DNA from: an uncultured Oscillibacter sp.
Lineage (GTDB): Bacteria > Bacillota > Clostridia > Oscillospirales > Oscillospiraceae
Reading direction: 5' to 3'
Assembly: GCF_910584465.1 (NCBI RefSeq)
Contig: NZ_CAJUBK010000009.1
Location: forward strand, 1-57,267
Length of the DNA stretch: 57,267 bases
A program made the position numbers and the translations under genes. Shown piece by piece: positions 24,646 to 34,035 of this stretch. The notes beneath the pieces were generated by a model. That model had not been told where the DNA came from. It searched no databases and saw only the letters and a list, made by a program, of their open reading frames with translations. Position 1 is the first letter of the stretch. Each line of letters opens with the position of its first letter.

Positions 24646-25245
24646 TTATCGATGCGGTCCCTCGGCGGCGGCGTCCAGGAGGCGGATCAGCCCTTCCTTC
24701 CCGGTCCCCTTCTCCGCGGAGAACGGCAGGAGGACGTCCTCCTCTCCCAGCTCCAGGGCCTCCCGGATCAGGGCCAGGGCGGGATCGACCTGGCTCTTTT
24801 TCAGCTTATCCAGCTTGTTCGCCACCACGATCTCCGGACAGCCCGTCTCCCGGAACCAGCTGTGCATCGTCCGATCGTTGGCAGAGGGCTCGTGCCGCGC
24901 GTCCACGATCAGCACGCCGGCGGTGATATGGGCCTCCTGGAAATAACTCTCCATCAAGCGGCCCCAGCGCTCTTTCTCCGCCTTGGAGACCTTGGCATAG
25001 CCGTAGCCCGGCAGGTCCACCAGGTAGGCCCGGCGGTCCACCAGGTAATAATTCACCTGGGTGGTCTTGCCGGGGGACGCACCTACGCGGGCCAGGTCCT
25101 TCCGGCCCAGCAGGCGGTTGATGACCGAGGACTTCCCCACATTGGACCGGCCTGCGAACGCGAACTGCGGCAGGCCGTCCCAGAGGAACTGCTCCCGGGT
25201 CCCGGCGGAGCGGATGAACTCCGCTTTTCCAAAATCGATGGGCAT
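24646..25245 (-). CDS. engB: Ribosome-biogenesis GTPase EngB/YsxC
   Basis: The 199-aa GTPase assists 50S subunit assembly. G motifs: G1 GRSNVGKSS, G2 region GKTTQVNYY, G3 DLPGYGYA, G4 NKLDK, G5 FSAEKGTG. AAGGAGG precedes the ATG. It is the last gene of the tig-clpP-clpX-lon-engB series, 10 nt after lon. Confidence 0.96.
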   Translation of the reverse strand: MPIDFGKAEFIRSAGTREQFLWDGLPQFAFAGRSNVGKSSVINRLLGRKDLARVGASPGKTTQVNYYLVDRRAYLVDLPGYGYAKVSKAEKERWGRLMESYFQEAHITAGVLIVDARHEPSANDRTMHSWFRETGCPEIVVANKLDKLKKSQVDPALALIREALELGEEDVLLPFSAEKGTGKEGLIRLLDAAAEGPHR

Positions 25246-25255
25246 GCTCCCTCCT

Positions 25256-27691
25256 TCACTGTCGCAACACGGCCTCTGTATCCTCCCGGCTGATGGGGAC
25301 GAAGATGGGGCCCGCTGTCTCTTCCAGGCTAGCAGCCGGCTCCCGGTCAGCGGCCGGCTCCCGGCCTGGTCCCGGGAGCAGCGCCGCGGAGAAGACCTGG
25401 TCCACGGTCTCCACCGGGACGAACTCCAGCGCCGCCCGGACCGTTTGGTCGATCTCCTCCAGGTCCCGGAGGTTGTCCTTGGGGATCAGCACGGTGCGGA
25501 TACCGTTCCGCAGGGCCGCCATGGTCTTCTCCTTCAGGCCCCCGATGGCCAGCACCCGGCCCCGGAGGGTCACTTCCCCCGTCATGGCGATGCCCGCCCG
25601 GATCTTCCGGTCCGTCAGGGCGGAGAGCATGGCCGTGGTGACGGCGATGCCCGCCGAGGGGCCGTCCTTGGGCACCGCGCCCTCAGGGAAATGGACATGG
25701 ATGTCTTTGTTCTTGTAGAACTCCGCCTCTACGCCCAGCACCTCCGCCCGGCTGCGGATGCAGCTCAGCGCCGCCTGGGCGGACTCCTTCATCACGTCGC
25801 CCAAGTTGCCGGTGAGCTCCAGCTTGCCGGCGCCCTCCATGACGTTGACCTCCACTTCCAAGATCTCGCCGCCGGACTCCGTCCAGGCCAGGCCGTTCAC
25901 CACGCCGACCTCCTCCCGCTCCGTGTGCAGGGCCGGGGGATAGGGCTGGCAGTCCAGGAGCTTCGGCAGGTCTTCCTCGGTCACGGTGAGCCGCTTCGCC
26001 TCGCCGCACACCAGCTTCATGTCCGCCTTCCGGCACAGGGCGGCGATGCGGCGCTCCAGCAGGCGGACGCCGGACTCCCGGGTATAATCCCGGATGACGG
26101 CCCGGAGGACGTCGTCGCCCACCCGGAGGGCGGACTTCTTCAAGCCGTGCTCCGCCAGCTGCTTGGGCAGCAGGTGGCGGCGGGCGATCTCCACCTTCTC
26201 CTCGTCGGTGTAGCTGGTGAGGCGGAGGACCTCCATCCGGTCCAGCAGGGGCTGGGGGATGGTGTCCGTGGTGTTGGCCGTGGTGATGAACATCACCCGG
26301 CTCAGGTCCACGGGGATCTCCATATAGTGGTCCCGGAAGGCGTGGTTCTGCTCGCTGTCCAGCACCTCCAGCAGGGCGGAGGCCGGGTCGCCCCGGTAGT
26401 CGCTGCCCAGCTTGTCGATCTCGTCCAGCAGCAGCAGCGGGTTCATGGACCCGCCCCGGATGACCGCGTCGATCACCCGGCCGGGCATGGAACCGATGTA
26501 AGTCCGCCGGTGTCCCCGGATGTCCGCCTCGTCCCGGACGCCGCCCAGGGACAAACGGGCCAGCTTCCGGTTCAGCGCCTTGGCCACGCTGACGGCGATG
26601 GAGGTCTTGCCCACGCCGGGCGGCCCCACCAGGCAGAGGATCTGCCCCTTGCCCTTGGGGTTCATCTGCCGGACGGCGATGGTCTCCAGGATGCGCTCCT
26701 TCACCTTCTCCAGGCCGAAGTGCTCCTTCTCCAGCACCTTCCGGGCGGCGTCCACGCTGACCCGCTCCCGCGTCTCGGTGTTCCAGGGCACCTCCAGGCA
26801 CACGTCCAGATAGTTCCGGATCACCGACGCCTCGGCGCTGCCGTAGGGCTGGCGGGACAGCTTCCCCGCCTCTTTGAGCAGGTGCTCCTCCGCCTCCTCC
26901 CCCAGCTTCAGCTCCAGGATCTTCCGGCAGTAGTCCCCGGCCTCGTCCTCGTCGTCCTCCCCCAGCTCGTTTTGCAGGACCCGGATCTGGGTGCGGAGGA
27001 TCTGGTCCCGCTGGGCGCGGATCAGCTGGTCCCGGATCTTGCCCTCCATCTCGTGCTCGAAGCCCAGGATGCTGCACTCCCGGGCCAGCAGCCCGTTCAG
27101 CTTCCGCAGGCGGACGAAGGGGGCCAGCTCCTCCAAGATCTCCTGCTTATCCGTGTGGCGCAGGGAGAGGTTCTGGGCGATGAAGTCCGCCAGATGGCCC
27201 ACGTCCCGGTCGTCCATCACCGCGGTGACGACCTCCTCCGGGACGCTGCCGGACAGCTGGGCATACTCGCTGAACAGGTTCCAGGTCTGGCGGAGCAGCG
27301 CCTCCGTCCGGGGGCTGCGGCGGGACGCCTCGGAAGGGGGCTCCTCCGCCAGCTCCTCCAGGTTGGCCTGGAGGTAGGGGGTGGACTGCCACAGCCGCCG
27401 CAGGCGGGCCCGGCGGCGTCCCTCCACCATGACGCGGGCGGAGCCGGAGGACAGCCGGAGGATCTGCCGGATGTGGGAGACCGTACCGATCTGGTACAGG
27501 TCCTCCTCCGCCGGGAGCTCTACGCCGATCTCCCGCTGCGTGACCAGGAAGATGTCCTGTTCCGCCTCCATGGCGCGCTCCAGCGCGGCGATGGAGATGG
27601 GGCGCTCCACGTCGAAGGTCAGGTCCATATGGGGGAAGACCGTCAGGCCCCGGAGGGCCAGGACGGGCAGGTTCGTCGTTGTCAGTCCCAT
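25256..27691 (-). CDS. lon: ATP-dependent protease Lon
   Basis: The 811-aa protease degrades damaged and regulatory proteins. It has the N-terminal LON substrate domain (LPVLALRGLTVFPHMDL), coiled-coil middle, AAA+ module (Walker A VGPPGVGKTSI, Walker B LLLLDEIDK) and the C-terminal protease domain with the catalytic Ser in PKDGPSAGIA and its partner Lys in the following helix. A C-terminal extension of about 30 residues (AADREPAASLEE...) is present. AAAGGAG precedes the ATG. A hairpin lies between clpX and lon. Confidence 0.97.
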   Translation of the reverse strand: MGLTTTNLPVLALRGLTVFPHMDLTFDVERPISIAALERAMEAEQDIFLVTQREIGVELPAEEDLYQIGTVSHIRQILRLSSGSARVMVEGRRRARLRRLWQSTPYLQANLEELAEEPPSEASRRSPRTEALLRQTWNLFSEYAQLSGSVPEEVVTAVMDDRDVGHLADFIAQNLSLRHTDKQEILEELAPFVRLRKLNGLLARECSILGFEHEMEGKIRDQLIRAQRDQILRTQIRVLQNELGEDDEDEAGDYCRKILELKLGEEAEEHLLKEAGKLSRQPYGSAEASVIRNYLDVCLEVPWNTETRERVSVDAARKVLEKEHFGLEKVKERILETIAVRQMNPKGKGQILCLVGPPGVGKTSIAVSVAKALNRKLARLSLGGVRDEADIRGHRRTYIGSMPGRVIDAVIRGGSMNPLLLLDEIDKLGSDYRGDPASALLEVLDSEQNHAFRDHYMEIPVDLSRVMFITTANTTDTIPQPLLDRMEVLRLTSYTDEEKVEIARRHLLPKQLAEHGLKKSALRVGDDVLRAVIRDYTRESGVRLLERRIAALCRKADMKLVCGEAKRLTVTEEDLPKLLDCQPYPPALHTEREEVGVVNGLAWTESGGEILEVEVNVMEGAGKLELTGNLGDVMKESAQAALSCIRSRAEVLGVEAEFYKNKDIHVHFPEGAVPKDGPSAGIAVTTAMLSALTDRKIRAGIAMTGEVTLRGRVLAIGGLKEKTMAALRNGIRTVLIPKDNLRDLEEIDQTVRAALEFVPVETVDQVFSAALLPGPGREPAADREPAASLEETAGPIFVPISREDTEAVLRQ

Positions 27692-27755
27692 GGTTCACGC
27701 TCCTTTCCAGGGGCAGGGCACGGATGGAAGAGAATGGAATCGAGCCTTACAGCCC

Positions 27756-27784
27756 GAGAGGAAGGGACGTCGTCCCTTCCTCTC
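27756..27784 (-). terminator. Hairpin between clpX and lon
   Basis: A perfect 13-bp stem GAGAGGAAGGGAC (27756-27768 / 27772-27784) with a 3-nt loop lies in the 124-nt gap. The arm resembles the dispersed repeat's stem, but the downstream tail is not shared, so I do not count it as a full copy. It may attenuate transcription into lon. Confidence 0.55.
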
Positions 27785-27815
27785 TCTAAGCCCGTCGGCC
27801 GGGCCCTTCTCGTGT

Positions 27816-29126
27816 TCAAGACGCCGACTTCGGCGGCGTGTTCCGGGACTTCCCGCTCTTGCCGGGGTTCAGCTTCACGGGATAGCCCACTTTCTCGGGG
27901 TCCCTCGTCAGGATGGGCTGGCCCCTGCCCTCCACGCACTCCTTCGTGATGACGGCCTTGACGATGGTGGGATCCGAGGGGATGTCGTACATGATCTGGG
28001 TCAGCATCCCCTCCATGACGGCCCGGAGGCCCCGGGCGCCGATGTTCCGCTCGATGGCCTTGTCCGCCACGGCGTCCAGGGCCTCGGGCTCGAACTCCAG
28101 GTCCACGTCGTCGTATTCCAGCAGCTTCTTGTACTGCTTCACCAGGGCGTTCTTGGGCTCCTGGAGGATGCGGACCAGGTCCTCCCGGCGCAGGCCGTTC
28201 AGCGGCGCGATCACCGGCAGGCGGCCCACCAGCTCGGGGATGAGGCCGAACTTCAAGATATCGTGGGGCTGGACCTCGTGGAGGATCTTGCTCAGGTCCT
28301 TGTCCTTCTTTCCCTTGACGTTGGCGCCGAAGCCGATGCTCTTCTGGTCCAGGCGCTTCTCCACGATCTTCTCCAGCCCGTCGAAGGCGCCGCCGCAGAT
28401 GAACAGGATGTCCTTCGTGTTCATCTGGATGAACTCCTGGTGGGGGTGCTTCCGGCCGCCCTGGGGCGGCACGTTGGCGACGGTCCCCTCCACGATCTTC
28501 AGCAGCGCCTGCTGCACGCCCTCGCCGGAGACGTCCCGGGTGATGGAGGTGTTCTCGCTCTTCCGGGCAATCTTGTCGATCTCGTCCACGTAGATGATGC
28601 CGTGCTCGGCCCGCTCCACGTCGAAATCAGCGGCCTGGAGCAGGCGGAGGAGGATGTTCTCCACGTCGTCGCCCACATAGCCGGCCTCGGTCAGGGTAGT
28701 GGCGTCGGCGATGGCGAAGGGCACCTTCAGGATGCGGGCCAGGGTCTGGGCGAAGAGGGTCTTGCCGGAGCCGGTGGGGCCCAGCATCAGGATGTTGCTC
28801 TTTTGGAGCTCCACGTCCTCGTCACCGCCGAAGAAGATGCGCTTATAATGGTTGTAGACCGCGACGGAGAGGGCGACCTTCGCCTCCTCCTGGCCGATGA
28901 CATACTGATCCAGGGTGTCGCGGATCTCCCGGGGGGCGGGCAGATGGTCGGGCAGATCCTCCAGCGCGGGGGCGTCCGCCTCGAAGCCGTCGTTCAAAAT
29001 GCTCATGCACAGGTGGACGCACTCGTCGCAGATGCGCACGCCGGGGCCCTGTATCATGCGGTGGATCTGCTGCTCATGCTTGCCGCAGAACGAACACCGC
29101 AGGGGTTTCTTGCCGTCGTCGTTCAT
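27816..29126 (-). CDS. clpX: ClpX, ATPase subunit of ClpXP
   Basis: The 436-aa unfoldase feeds substrates to ClpP. N-terminal zinc-binding domain CSFCGKHE...CDECVHLC; AAA+ module with Walker A GPTGSGKTLFAQ, Walker B IIYVDEIDKIARK, the RKH-type pore region and an IGFGA(N) loop that contacts ClpP. The C-terminus is Lys/Ser/Pro-rich. GAGGTAGG precedes the ATG. It lies 37 nt downstream of clpP. Confidence 0.97.
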   Translation of the reverse strand: MNDDGKKPLRCSFCGKHEQQIHRMIQGPGVRICDECVHLCMSILNDGFEADAPALEDLPDHLPAPREIRDTLDQYVIGQEEAKVALSVAVYNHYKRIFFGGDEDVELQKSNILMLGPTGSGKTLFAQTLARILKVPFAIADATTLTEAGYVGDDVENILLRLLQAADFDVERAEHGIIYVDEIDKIARKSENTSITRDVSGEGVQQALLKIVEGTVANVPPQGGRKHPHQEFIQMNTKDILFICGGAFDGLEKIVEKRLDQKSIGFGANVKGKKDKDLSKILHEVQPHDILKFGLIPELVGRLPVIAPLNGLRREDLVRILQEPKNALVKQYKKLLEYDDVDLEFEPEALDAVADKAIERNIGARGLRAVMEGMLTQIMYDIPSDPTIVKAVITKECVEGRGQPILTRDPEKVGYPVKLNPGKSGKSRNTPPKSAS

Positions 29127-29163
29127 ATTCCTACCTCAGTTCTCTATCAGGGATGGGCCGTCC

Positions 29164-29775
29164 TCACGCCTCGTCCTTCTTCGCTTCCCCGCTGTCCTTG
29201 TTCACCAGGATCTTGTCGATCAGGCCGAACTCCCGGGCCTCCTCGGCGCTCATGAAATTGTCGCGCTCACAGGCGGCGGTGACCTCCTCGATGGAACGGC
29301 CGCAGTTCCCCGCCAGGATGCGGTTCATCCGCTCCTTGATGATCTCCAGGCGCTTGAGGTGGATGGCCATGTCGGTGATCTGGCCCTGGGTCCCGGCGGA
29401 GGGCTGGTGGATCATGATCTCCGCGTTGGGCAGGGCGATGCGCTTGCCCTTGGCTCCGGAGGAGAGCAGGAACGCCCCCATGCTGGCCGCCATCCCGACA
29501 CAGATGGTGGATACGTCGCACTTGACGTACTGCATGGTATCATAGATCGCCATGCCGTCGGTGACGGAGCCGCCGGGGCTGTTGATATACAGCTGGATGT
29601 CCTTATCGGGGTCCTGGGCCTCCAGGTACAGGAGCTGGGCCACGATCAAACTGGCCGTGGTGGCGTTGACCTCCTCGCCCAGGAAGACGATGCGGTCGTT
29701 CAGCAGCCGGGAGAAGATGTCATAAGAACGCTCCCCCCGGTTGGTCTGTTCTACTACGTAAGGGACTAAACTCAC
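29164..29775 (-). CDS. clpP: ClpP protease subunit
   Basis: The 203-aa serine protease forms the ClpXP barrel. The GTG at 29775 is chosen because GGAGG lies 8 nt upstream and the product begins SLVPYVVEQTNRGERSYDIFSRLL, the family N-terminus; the frame to 29862 is untranslated leader. Catalytic triad: Ser in GMAASMGAFLLSSG, His in AEIMIHQPSAG and the Asp downstream. Between clpP and tig lies a 150-nt gap with an imperfect CACATG/CATGTG dyad. Confidence 0.97.
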   Translation of the reverse strand: MSLVPYVVEQTNRGERSYDIFSRLLNDRIVFLGEEVNATTASLIVAQLLYLEAQDPDKDIQLYINSPGGSVTDGMAIYDTMQYVKCDVSTICVGMAASMGAFLLSSGAKGKRIALPNAEIMIHQPSAGTQGQITDMAIHLKRLEIIKERMNRILAGNCGRSIEEVTAACERDNFMSAEEAREFGLIDKILVNKDSGEAKKDEA

Positions 29776-29925
29776 TGTGAAAACCTCCAGTCTTTTGTGG
29801 ACGCCCTCCCCATCGGAGGCGGGGCGCGCTCCGACGGTCCTTCCTATCACGAGCATTTTCACATGTTACCACAGGCATCATGTGGAAACGTGTCGGATCC
29901 ATGGGCCCTCATAGAAAGATCCGGC

Positions 29926-31386
29926 TCATTCGGCGTCCTTCGGCTCCTCGGTCTCCTCCGTCTTCTTCTTGCGGGGCTTCCGGGCGGGCTTCTTCTCCGC
30001 GGCGGCCGGCTCTTCGCCCTCGGCGGCCTCGGCCTTCTTCCTGCGGGGCTTCCGGGCGGGCTTCTTCTCCTCGGCGGCCGGCGCCTCCTCTCCTGCGGGG
30101 CCCTCCTCCGGCTTGACGGCGGTGGCGCTCCCCACCACGACCTCCACGGCCTTGCGGCTGCAGATCTGGTCCTTGACCTGGTCGGCCTGGATGTACTTCT
30201 TCACCATCTCCAGATCCATGCCGAACTGCTCCGCCAGCTTCGCGTACTCGGCCTCCACGTCCTCGTCGGTGGCCTCGATGCCCTCGGCCTTGATGATGGC
30301 CATGACGGCCAGATCCATCTTCACCTGGCGCAAGGCGGGCTCCTTGGCGTCCTCCAGCAGCTTCGCCTCCTGGATGCCGGTCATCTGGAGGTACTGCTCG
30401 TAGGGGATGCCCTGCTGGGCGATCTGGGTGCGGAAGTTCTCCAGGAACTGGCGGGCCTGGCCGTCCACCATGGCGTCGGGGATCTCGGCGGTGATGCCCT
30501 GGGCCACCTGCTCCATCAGCGCGTCCTCGAAGCCGCGCTGGGCGTCCTTCTCCCGGTCCTCGGCCACCTGCTTCTCCAGGTCGGCCTTCAGCTCCGCCAG
30601 GGTGTCGAACTCGCTCACGTCCTTGGCGAACTCGTCGTCCAGGGCGGGGACTTCCTTCTCCTTGACCTCGTGGCACTTCACCTTGAAGACCACGGCCTTG
30701 CCGGCCAGGTCCGCGTGATAGTCCTCGGGGAACGTGATGTCGATATCCTTCTCGTCTCCGGCCTTCATGCCGGCGACCTGCTCTTCGAAACCGGGGACGA
30801 AGCTGTGCGATCCCAGCTCCAGGCTGTGATTGCTCCCCTTGCCGCCGTCGAAGGGCTCACCGTCCAGGAAGCCCTCGAAATCGATGACGGCGGTGTCGCC
30901 CTCCTTGGCCTCCCGGTCCACGGACACCAGGCGGGTGTTCCGGTCGGTGAGGGACTGGAGGCGGCGGTCCACGTCCTCCGGCGTGACCTTGACCTCCTCC
31001 TTGGGGGCGGACAGGCCCTTATACTGGCCCAGGACGACTTCAGGATACACGGGCGCGACAGCCTTGAAGGTGAAGCCCTGCCGGGTGCACTCGCCCATCA
31101 GCTCGACGGAGGGATAGCCCACCACATTGAGCTCCTGCTCTTTCACGGCGGCCTCATAGGCGTCGGGGAAGGCGATGTTGATCGCCTCGTCGAAGAACAC
31201 CTCCACGCCGTACATGCCCTCGATGATCTTCCGGGGGGCCTTGCCGGGACGGAAGCCGGGGACCTTGATCTTGCCCCGCGTCTTCCGGTACGCCTTTTCG
31301 ATGGCGGCCTCGAAGGCGGCGGCCTCCACCTCGATGGTCAGCGCGACCTGACTCTTCTCAAGCTTTTCGCAGCTTTTCACACTCAT
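29926..31386 (-). CDS. tig: Trigger factor with repeated basic C-terminal tail
   Basis: The ribosome-bound chaperone has an N-terminal domain with the ribosome-docking signature GFRPGKAPRK, a central FKBP-type domain (GDTAVIDFEGFLDGEPFDGGKG...GFEEQVAGMKAGDEKDI) and the helical C-terminal arms. At 486 aa it exceeds the usual 430 or so: residues about 430-486 form an Ala/Glu/Lys-rich tail in which EKKPARKPR(R/K)KK occurs twice (about 440-451 and 464-475). The tail resembles histone H1-like basic repeats and may add RNA or ribosome contacts (inference). The gene heads the protease operon. Confidence 0.95.
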   Translation of the reverse strand: MSVKSCEKLEKSQVALTIEVEAAAFEAAIEKAYRKTRGKIKVPGFRPGKAPRKIIEGMYGVEVFFDEAINIAFPDAYEAAVKEQELNVVGYPSVELMGECTRQGFTFKAVAPVYPEVVLGQYKGLSAPKEEVKVTPEDVDRRLQSLTDRNTRLVSVDREAKEGDTAVIDFEGFLDGEPFDGGKGSNHSLELGSHSFVPGFEEQVAGMKAGDEKDIDITFPEDYHADLAGKAVVFKVKCHEVKEKEVPALDDEFAKDVSEFDTLAELKADLEKQVAEDREKDAQRGFEDALMEQVAQGITAEIPDAMVDGQARQFLENFRTQIAQQGIPYEQYLQMTGIQEAKLLEDAKEPALRQVKMDLAVMAIIKAEGIEATDEDVEAEYAKLAEQFGMDLEMVKKYIQADQVKDQICSRKAVEVVVGSATAVKPEEGPAGEEAPAAEEKKPARKPRRKKAEAAEGEEPAAAEKKPARKPRKKKTEETEEPKDAE

Positions 31387-31436
31387 GTCGTTCTCCTCCG
31401 TTCATCCCCGGCGTTCATACGCCGGGACAAATCAGT

Positions 31437-31465
31437 ATTCTATCAGAAAAAAATCGAAAATTCCA
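31437..31465 (-). promoter_or_regulatory. Promoter and hairpin leader of tig
   Basis: On the minus strand TGGAAT (31465-31460) and TAGAAT (31442-31437) are 17 bp apart. The leader holds a 7-bp hairpin (31407-31413 / 31420-31426, CCCGGCG) shortly before the ribosome site, which could affect tig translation. Confidence 0.65.
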
Positions 31466-31477
31466 GTCTTTTTTCCT

Positions 31478-32158
31478 TCAGTCACAAATTTTTTTTGGGA
31501 CAAAGCCAAGATAGTCGGCGGAGATGAGGGCGAAGTCCGTCCCTCCCCGCCGCCCCTCCAGCCGCCGGCGGATCGCGTGGCCGTGGAGATGGCCGTAACA
31601 GCACAGGAGGACGCGGTGGTCCTCCAGGGGCCGCAGCATCTCCGGGCACTCGTAGCCCTGGTAAAGGGGCGGGTAGTGGAGGAAGCACAGGATGGGCCTC
31701 TCCCCCGCCGCCTTCAAAGACGCCTCCAGCCGCCCCGCCTCCCGGTCGAGGACCTTCACGTTGTGGGCGTCCTCCTCCAGGAACCAGCCCCGCGTGCCGC
31801 AGAGGGCATAGTCCCCGTAAGGGAAGCAGTTGTTGTGGAGCATGTCCAGGGTATGGATGCCCTTCTCGCCGAAGAAGCGGTGGAGCTTGGCGGCGGTGGT
31901 CCACCAATAATCGTGGTTGCCCTTGACCAGGTACTTCTTGCAGGGGAACTGGTCCAGGAAGCGGAAGTCCGCCTCCGCCTCCTCCAGGCTCATGCCCCAG
32001 GAGGTGTCCCCCGCCAGGACCAGCACGTCCTCCGCCCCCAGGGCGGACAATGCCTCCCCGATGCGGTCCACGTAGCCCTCCCAGGCGGGGCCGAACACCT
32101 CCATGGACTTGTCCGCCGTCAAGGAAAGGTGCAGGTCCCCAATGGCATAGAGGGCCAT
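31478..32158 (-). CDS. Calcineurin-like metallophosphoesterase
   Basis: The 226-aa protein shows the binuclear metal motifs in order: GDLHLS (Asp, His), LAGDTSWG (Asp), VKGNHDYWW (Asn-His), FLHYPP (His) and GHLHGH. Known relatives hydrolyse phosphoesters; the substrate is not predictable. Its ATG overlaps the thrC stop by one base (TGATG), so it is translationally coupled as the last gene of the block. The gap to tig is short and AT-rich. Confidence 0.88.
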   Translation of the reverse strand: MALYAIGDLHLSLTADKSMEVFGPAWEGYVDRIGEALSALGAEDVLVLAGDTSWGMSLEEAEADFRFLDQFPCKKYLVKGNHDYWWTTAAKLHRFFGEKGIHTLDMLHNNCFPYGDYALCGTRGWFLEEDAHNVKVLDREAGRLEASLKAAGERPILCFLHYPPLYQGYECPEMLRPLEDHRVLLCCYGHLHGHAIRRRLEGRRGGTDFALISADYLGFVPKKICD

Positions 32159-33645
32159 CAGTCCAGGAACTCCAGCACCACGCCGTCCATGCCCTGCTTC
32201 CCGCAGGTGAGGCTGAACCGCCGCTCCTTCCCTTTCAGGGCCGCCAGCCGCCGGGGCACCGCCACGCCGGAAACGGCGTTCAGCTGGTCCAGCAGCTCCA
32301 CCCCGTCGCCCTCCGGCGTCTCGCCGATCGCCTGGAGCACGCTGTCGCAGAACTTATAAGGAGAGGCCGTGGAGACGAAGACCGTCAGGGCCCGGTCCCC
32401 GGTCTCCGCCCGGTACTGCTCCAGCACCCCCGCCGCCACGGCGGTGTGGGTGTCGATGAGGTAGCCGTGCTCCTTGTGATACCGGGCGATCGTCTCCAAG
32501 GTCCCCGCCTCGCTGCAGGAGCCTCCCCAGAACTGCTCCCGGAGGGCCGCCTTGATCTTTTCGGAGACCTCGTACCTCCCGCCGGTGCCCAGGGCCTCCA
32601 TATAGCCCCGGACCTCCGCGTCGTCCTCGCCGGAGAGATGGAAGAGCAGCCGCTCCAGGTTGCTGGAGACCAGGATGTCCATGGAGGGGCTCACGGTGTT
32701 GTGGAAGGGCCGGTCCCGGTCGTACACGCCGGTGCGGAGGAAGTCCGTCAGCACGTCGTTCTGATTGGAGGCGCAGATGAGCTTCCCCACGGGCAGGCCC
32801 ATGCGTTTGGCGTAGTACGCCGCCAGGATGTCGCCGAAGTTCCCGGTGGGGACGCAGAAGTCCACCTTGTCCCCCAGCGCCAGCGCCCCGTCCCGGAGCA
32901 GGTCGCAGTAGGCGGAGATATAATAGACCACCTGGGGCAGGATGCGCCCCCAGTTGATGGAGTTGGCGGAGGAGAGGAGGTAGCCCCGGCCCGCCAGGGC
33001 CTCCCGGATATCCGCGTCGGAGAAGATGCGCTTCACGCCCGCCTGGGCGTCGTCGAAGTTGCCCTCCACGGCGCACACGCCCACGTTCTCCCCGTCCTGG
33101 GTGACCATCTGGGCCTCCTGGACCTTGGACACGCCGTCCTTGGGATAGAAGACCATGATCTTCGTCTGGGGCACGTCGGCGAAGCCCTCCATGGCGGCCT
33201 TGCCGGTGTCGCCGGAGGTGGCCACCAGGATGCAGACCGTCTTGTCCTCCCCGGTCTTGCCCAGAGCGGCGGAGAGGAGCTGGGGCAGCATCTGCAGGGC
33301 CATGTCCTTGAAGGCGGAGGTGGGGCCGTGCCACAGCTCCAGGCAGTAGGTGTCCCCGTCCACCTTGCGGAGGGGGGCCACGGCGGGCGTGTCGTATTTA
33401 TCGGGGCCATAGGCGTTCTCGGCGAAGCCCAGCAGCTCCTCCTCGCTGTAGTCCGTCAGATAAAGGGCCATGACCTTGGCGGCGCGCTCCCGGTAGGGAC
33501 GCCTGCTCAGGTCCGTCAGGAACGCCCCGTCGATCTGGGGGATGGACTCCGGGGTCAGCAGCCCGCCGTCCTTGGAAAGGCCCTGCTTCACGGCCTCGGC
33601 TCCGGTGACCCGCAGGCTGCGGTCCCGGGTGCTCAAATACTTCAT
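32158..33645 (-). CDS. thrC: Threonine synthase
   Basis: The 495-aa PLP enzyme converts O-phosphohomoserine to threonine. The PLP lysine is in LWHGPTSAFKDMALQ; further motifs are VATSGDTGKAAMEGF and VPTGNFGDILAAYYAK. The length and N-terminal YLSTRD match the longer (class 1, bacterial/fungal) threonine synthases. The ATG at 33645 follows AGGTGAGG; an in-frame GTG at 33657 is possible. No homoserine genes are adjacent. Confidence 0.96.
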   Translation of the reverse strand: MKYLSTRDRSLRVTGAEAVKQGLSKDGGLLTPESIPQIDGAFLTDLSRRPYRERAAKVMALYLTDYSEEELLGFAENAYGPDKYDTPAVAPLRKVDGDTYCLELWHGPTSAFKDMALQMLPQLLSAALGKTGEDKTVCILVATSGDTGKAAMEGFADVPQTKIMVFYPKDGVSKVQEAQMVTQDGENVGVCAVEGNFDDAQAGVKRIFSDADIREALAGRGYLLSSANSINWGRILPQVVYYISAYCDLLRDGALALGDKVDFCVPTGNFGDILAAYYAKRMGLPVGKLICASNQNDVLTDFLRTGVYDRDRPFHNTVSPSMDILVSSNLERLLFHLSGEDDAEVRGYMEALGTGGRYEVSEKIKAALREQFWGGSCSEAGTLETIARYHKEHGYLIDTHTAVAAGVLEQYRAETGDRALTVFVSTASPYKFCDSVLQAIGETPEGDGVELLDQLNAVSGVAVPRRLAALKGKERRFSLTCGKQGMDGVVLEFLD

Positions 33646-33675
33646 ATACATCCTCACCTTTCTGATGTCGTCTTT

Positions 33676-34035
33676 TCATTCGAAGGCGGCCTCCAGATGC
33701 TCCACCCGGAGGGCGCCGCCGGCTCCCTCATAGACCTCCGCCACGTCGAAGCGGGCGGGGGCGTCCAGGCCGCGGGAGGCCAGATACAGCTCCGCGGCCC
33801 GGCGCAGGCGGCCCCGCTTGCGGCCGTCCACGGATTCCCGGGGCAGGCCGATGGAACCGGGGCCCCGGCGCTTCACCTCTACGAAGCAGAGGACGCCGTC
33901 CGGCGACCGGCACACGATGTCCAGTTCCCCGAAGCGGCACCGCCACTGGCGGTCCAGGAGCGCATAGCCCCGCTCCTCGAGATACCGGGCGGCCGCGTCC
34001 TCCCCCTGGTCGCCGGAGATCTTGGCCCGGTTCAT
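33676..34035 (-). CDS. yraN: YraN family nuclease-like protein
   Basis: The 119-aa protein follows the Holliday-junction-resolvase-like YraN/UPF0102 pattern: GDQGEDAAARYLEERGYALL, then RFGELDIVCRSPDGVLCFVEVKRRG, with the Glu-Asp...Glu-Val-Lys restriction-fold signature. The real start at 34035 overlaps the rnhB stop (ATGA); the larger frame upstream is rnhB's shadow. The function of the family is uncertain; pairing with rnhB is common in Firmicutes. Confidence 0.92.
   Translation of the reverse strand: MNRAKISGDQGEDAAARYLEERGYALLDRQWRCRFGELDIVCRSPDGVLCFVEVKRRGPGSIGLPRESVDGRKRGRLRRAAELYLASRGLDAPARFDVAEVYEGAGGALRVEHLEAAFE

Noticed and set aside
27756..27830. Fifth full copy of the dispersed 54-bp repeat
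   Set aside because: Only the GAGAGG-type stem is shared; the diagnostic TGACGCTC tail is absent, so it is listed as a plain hairpin.
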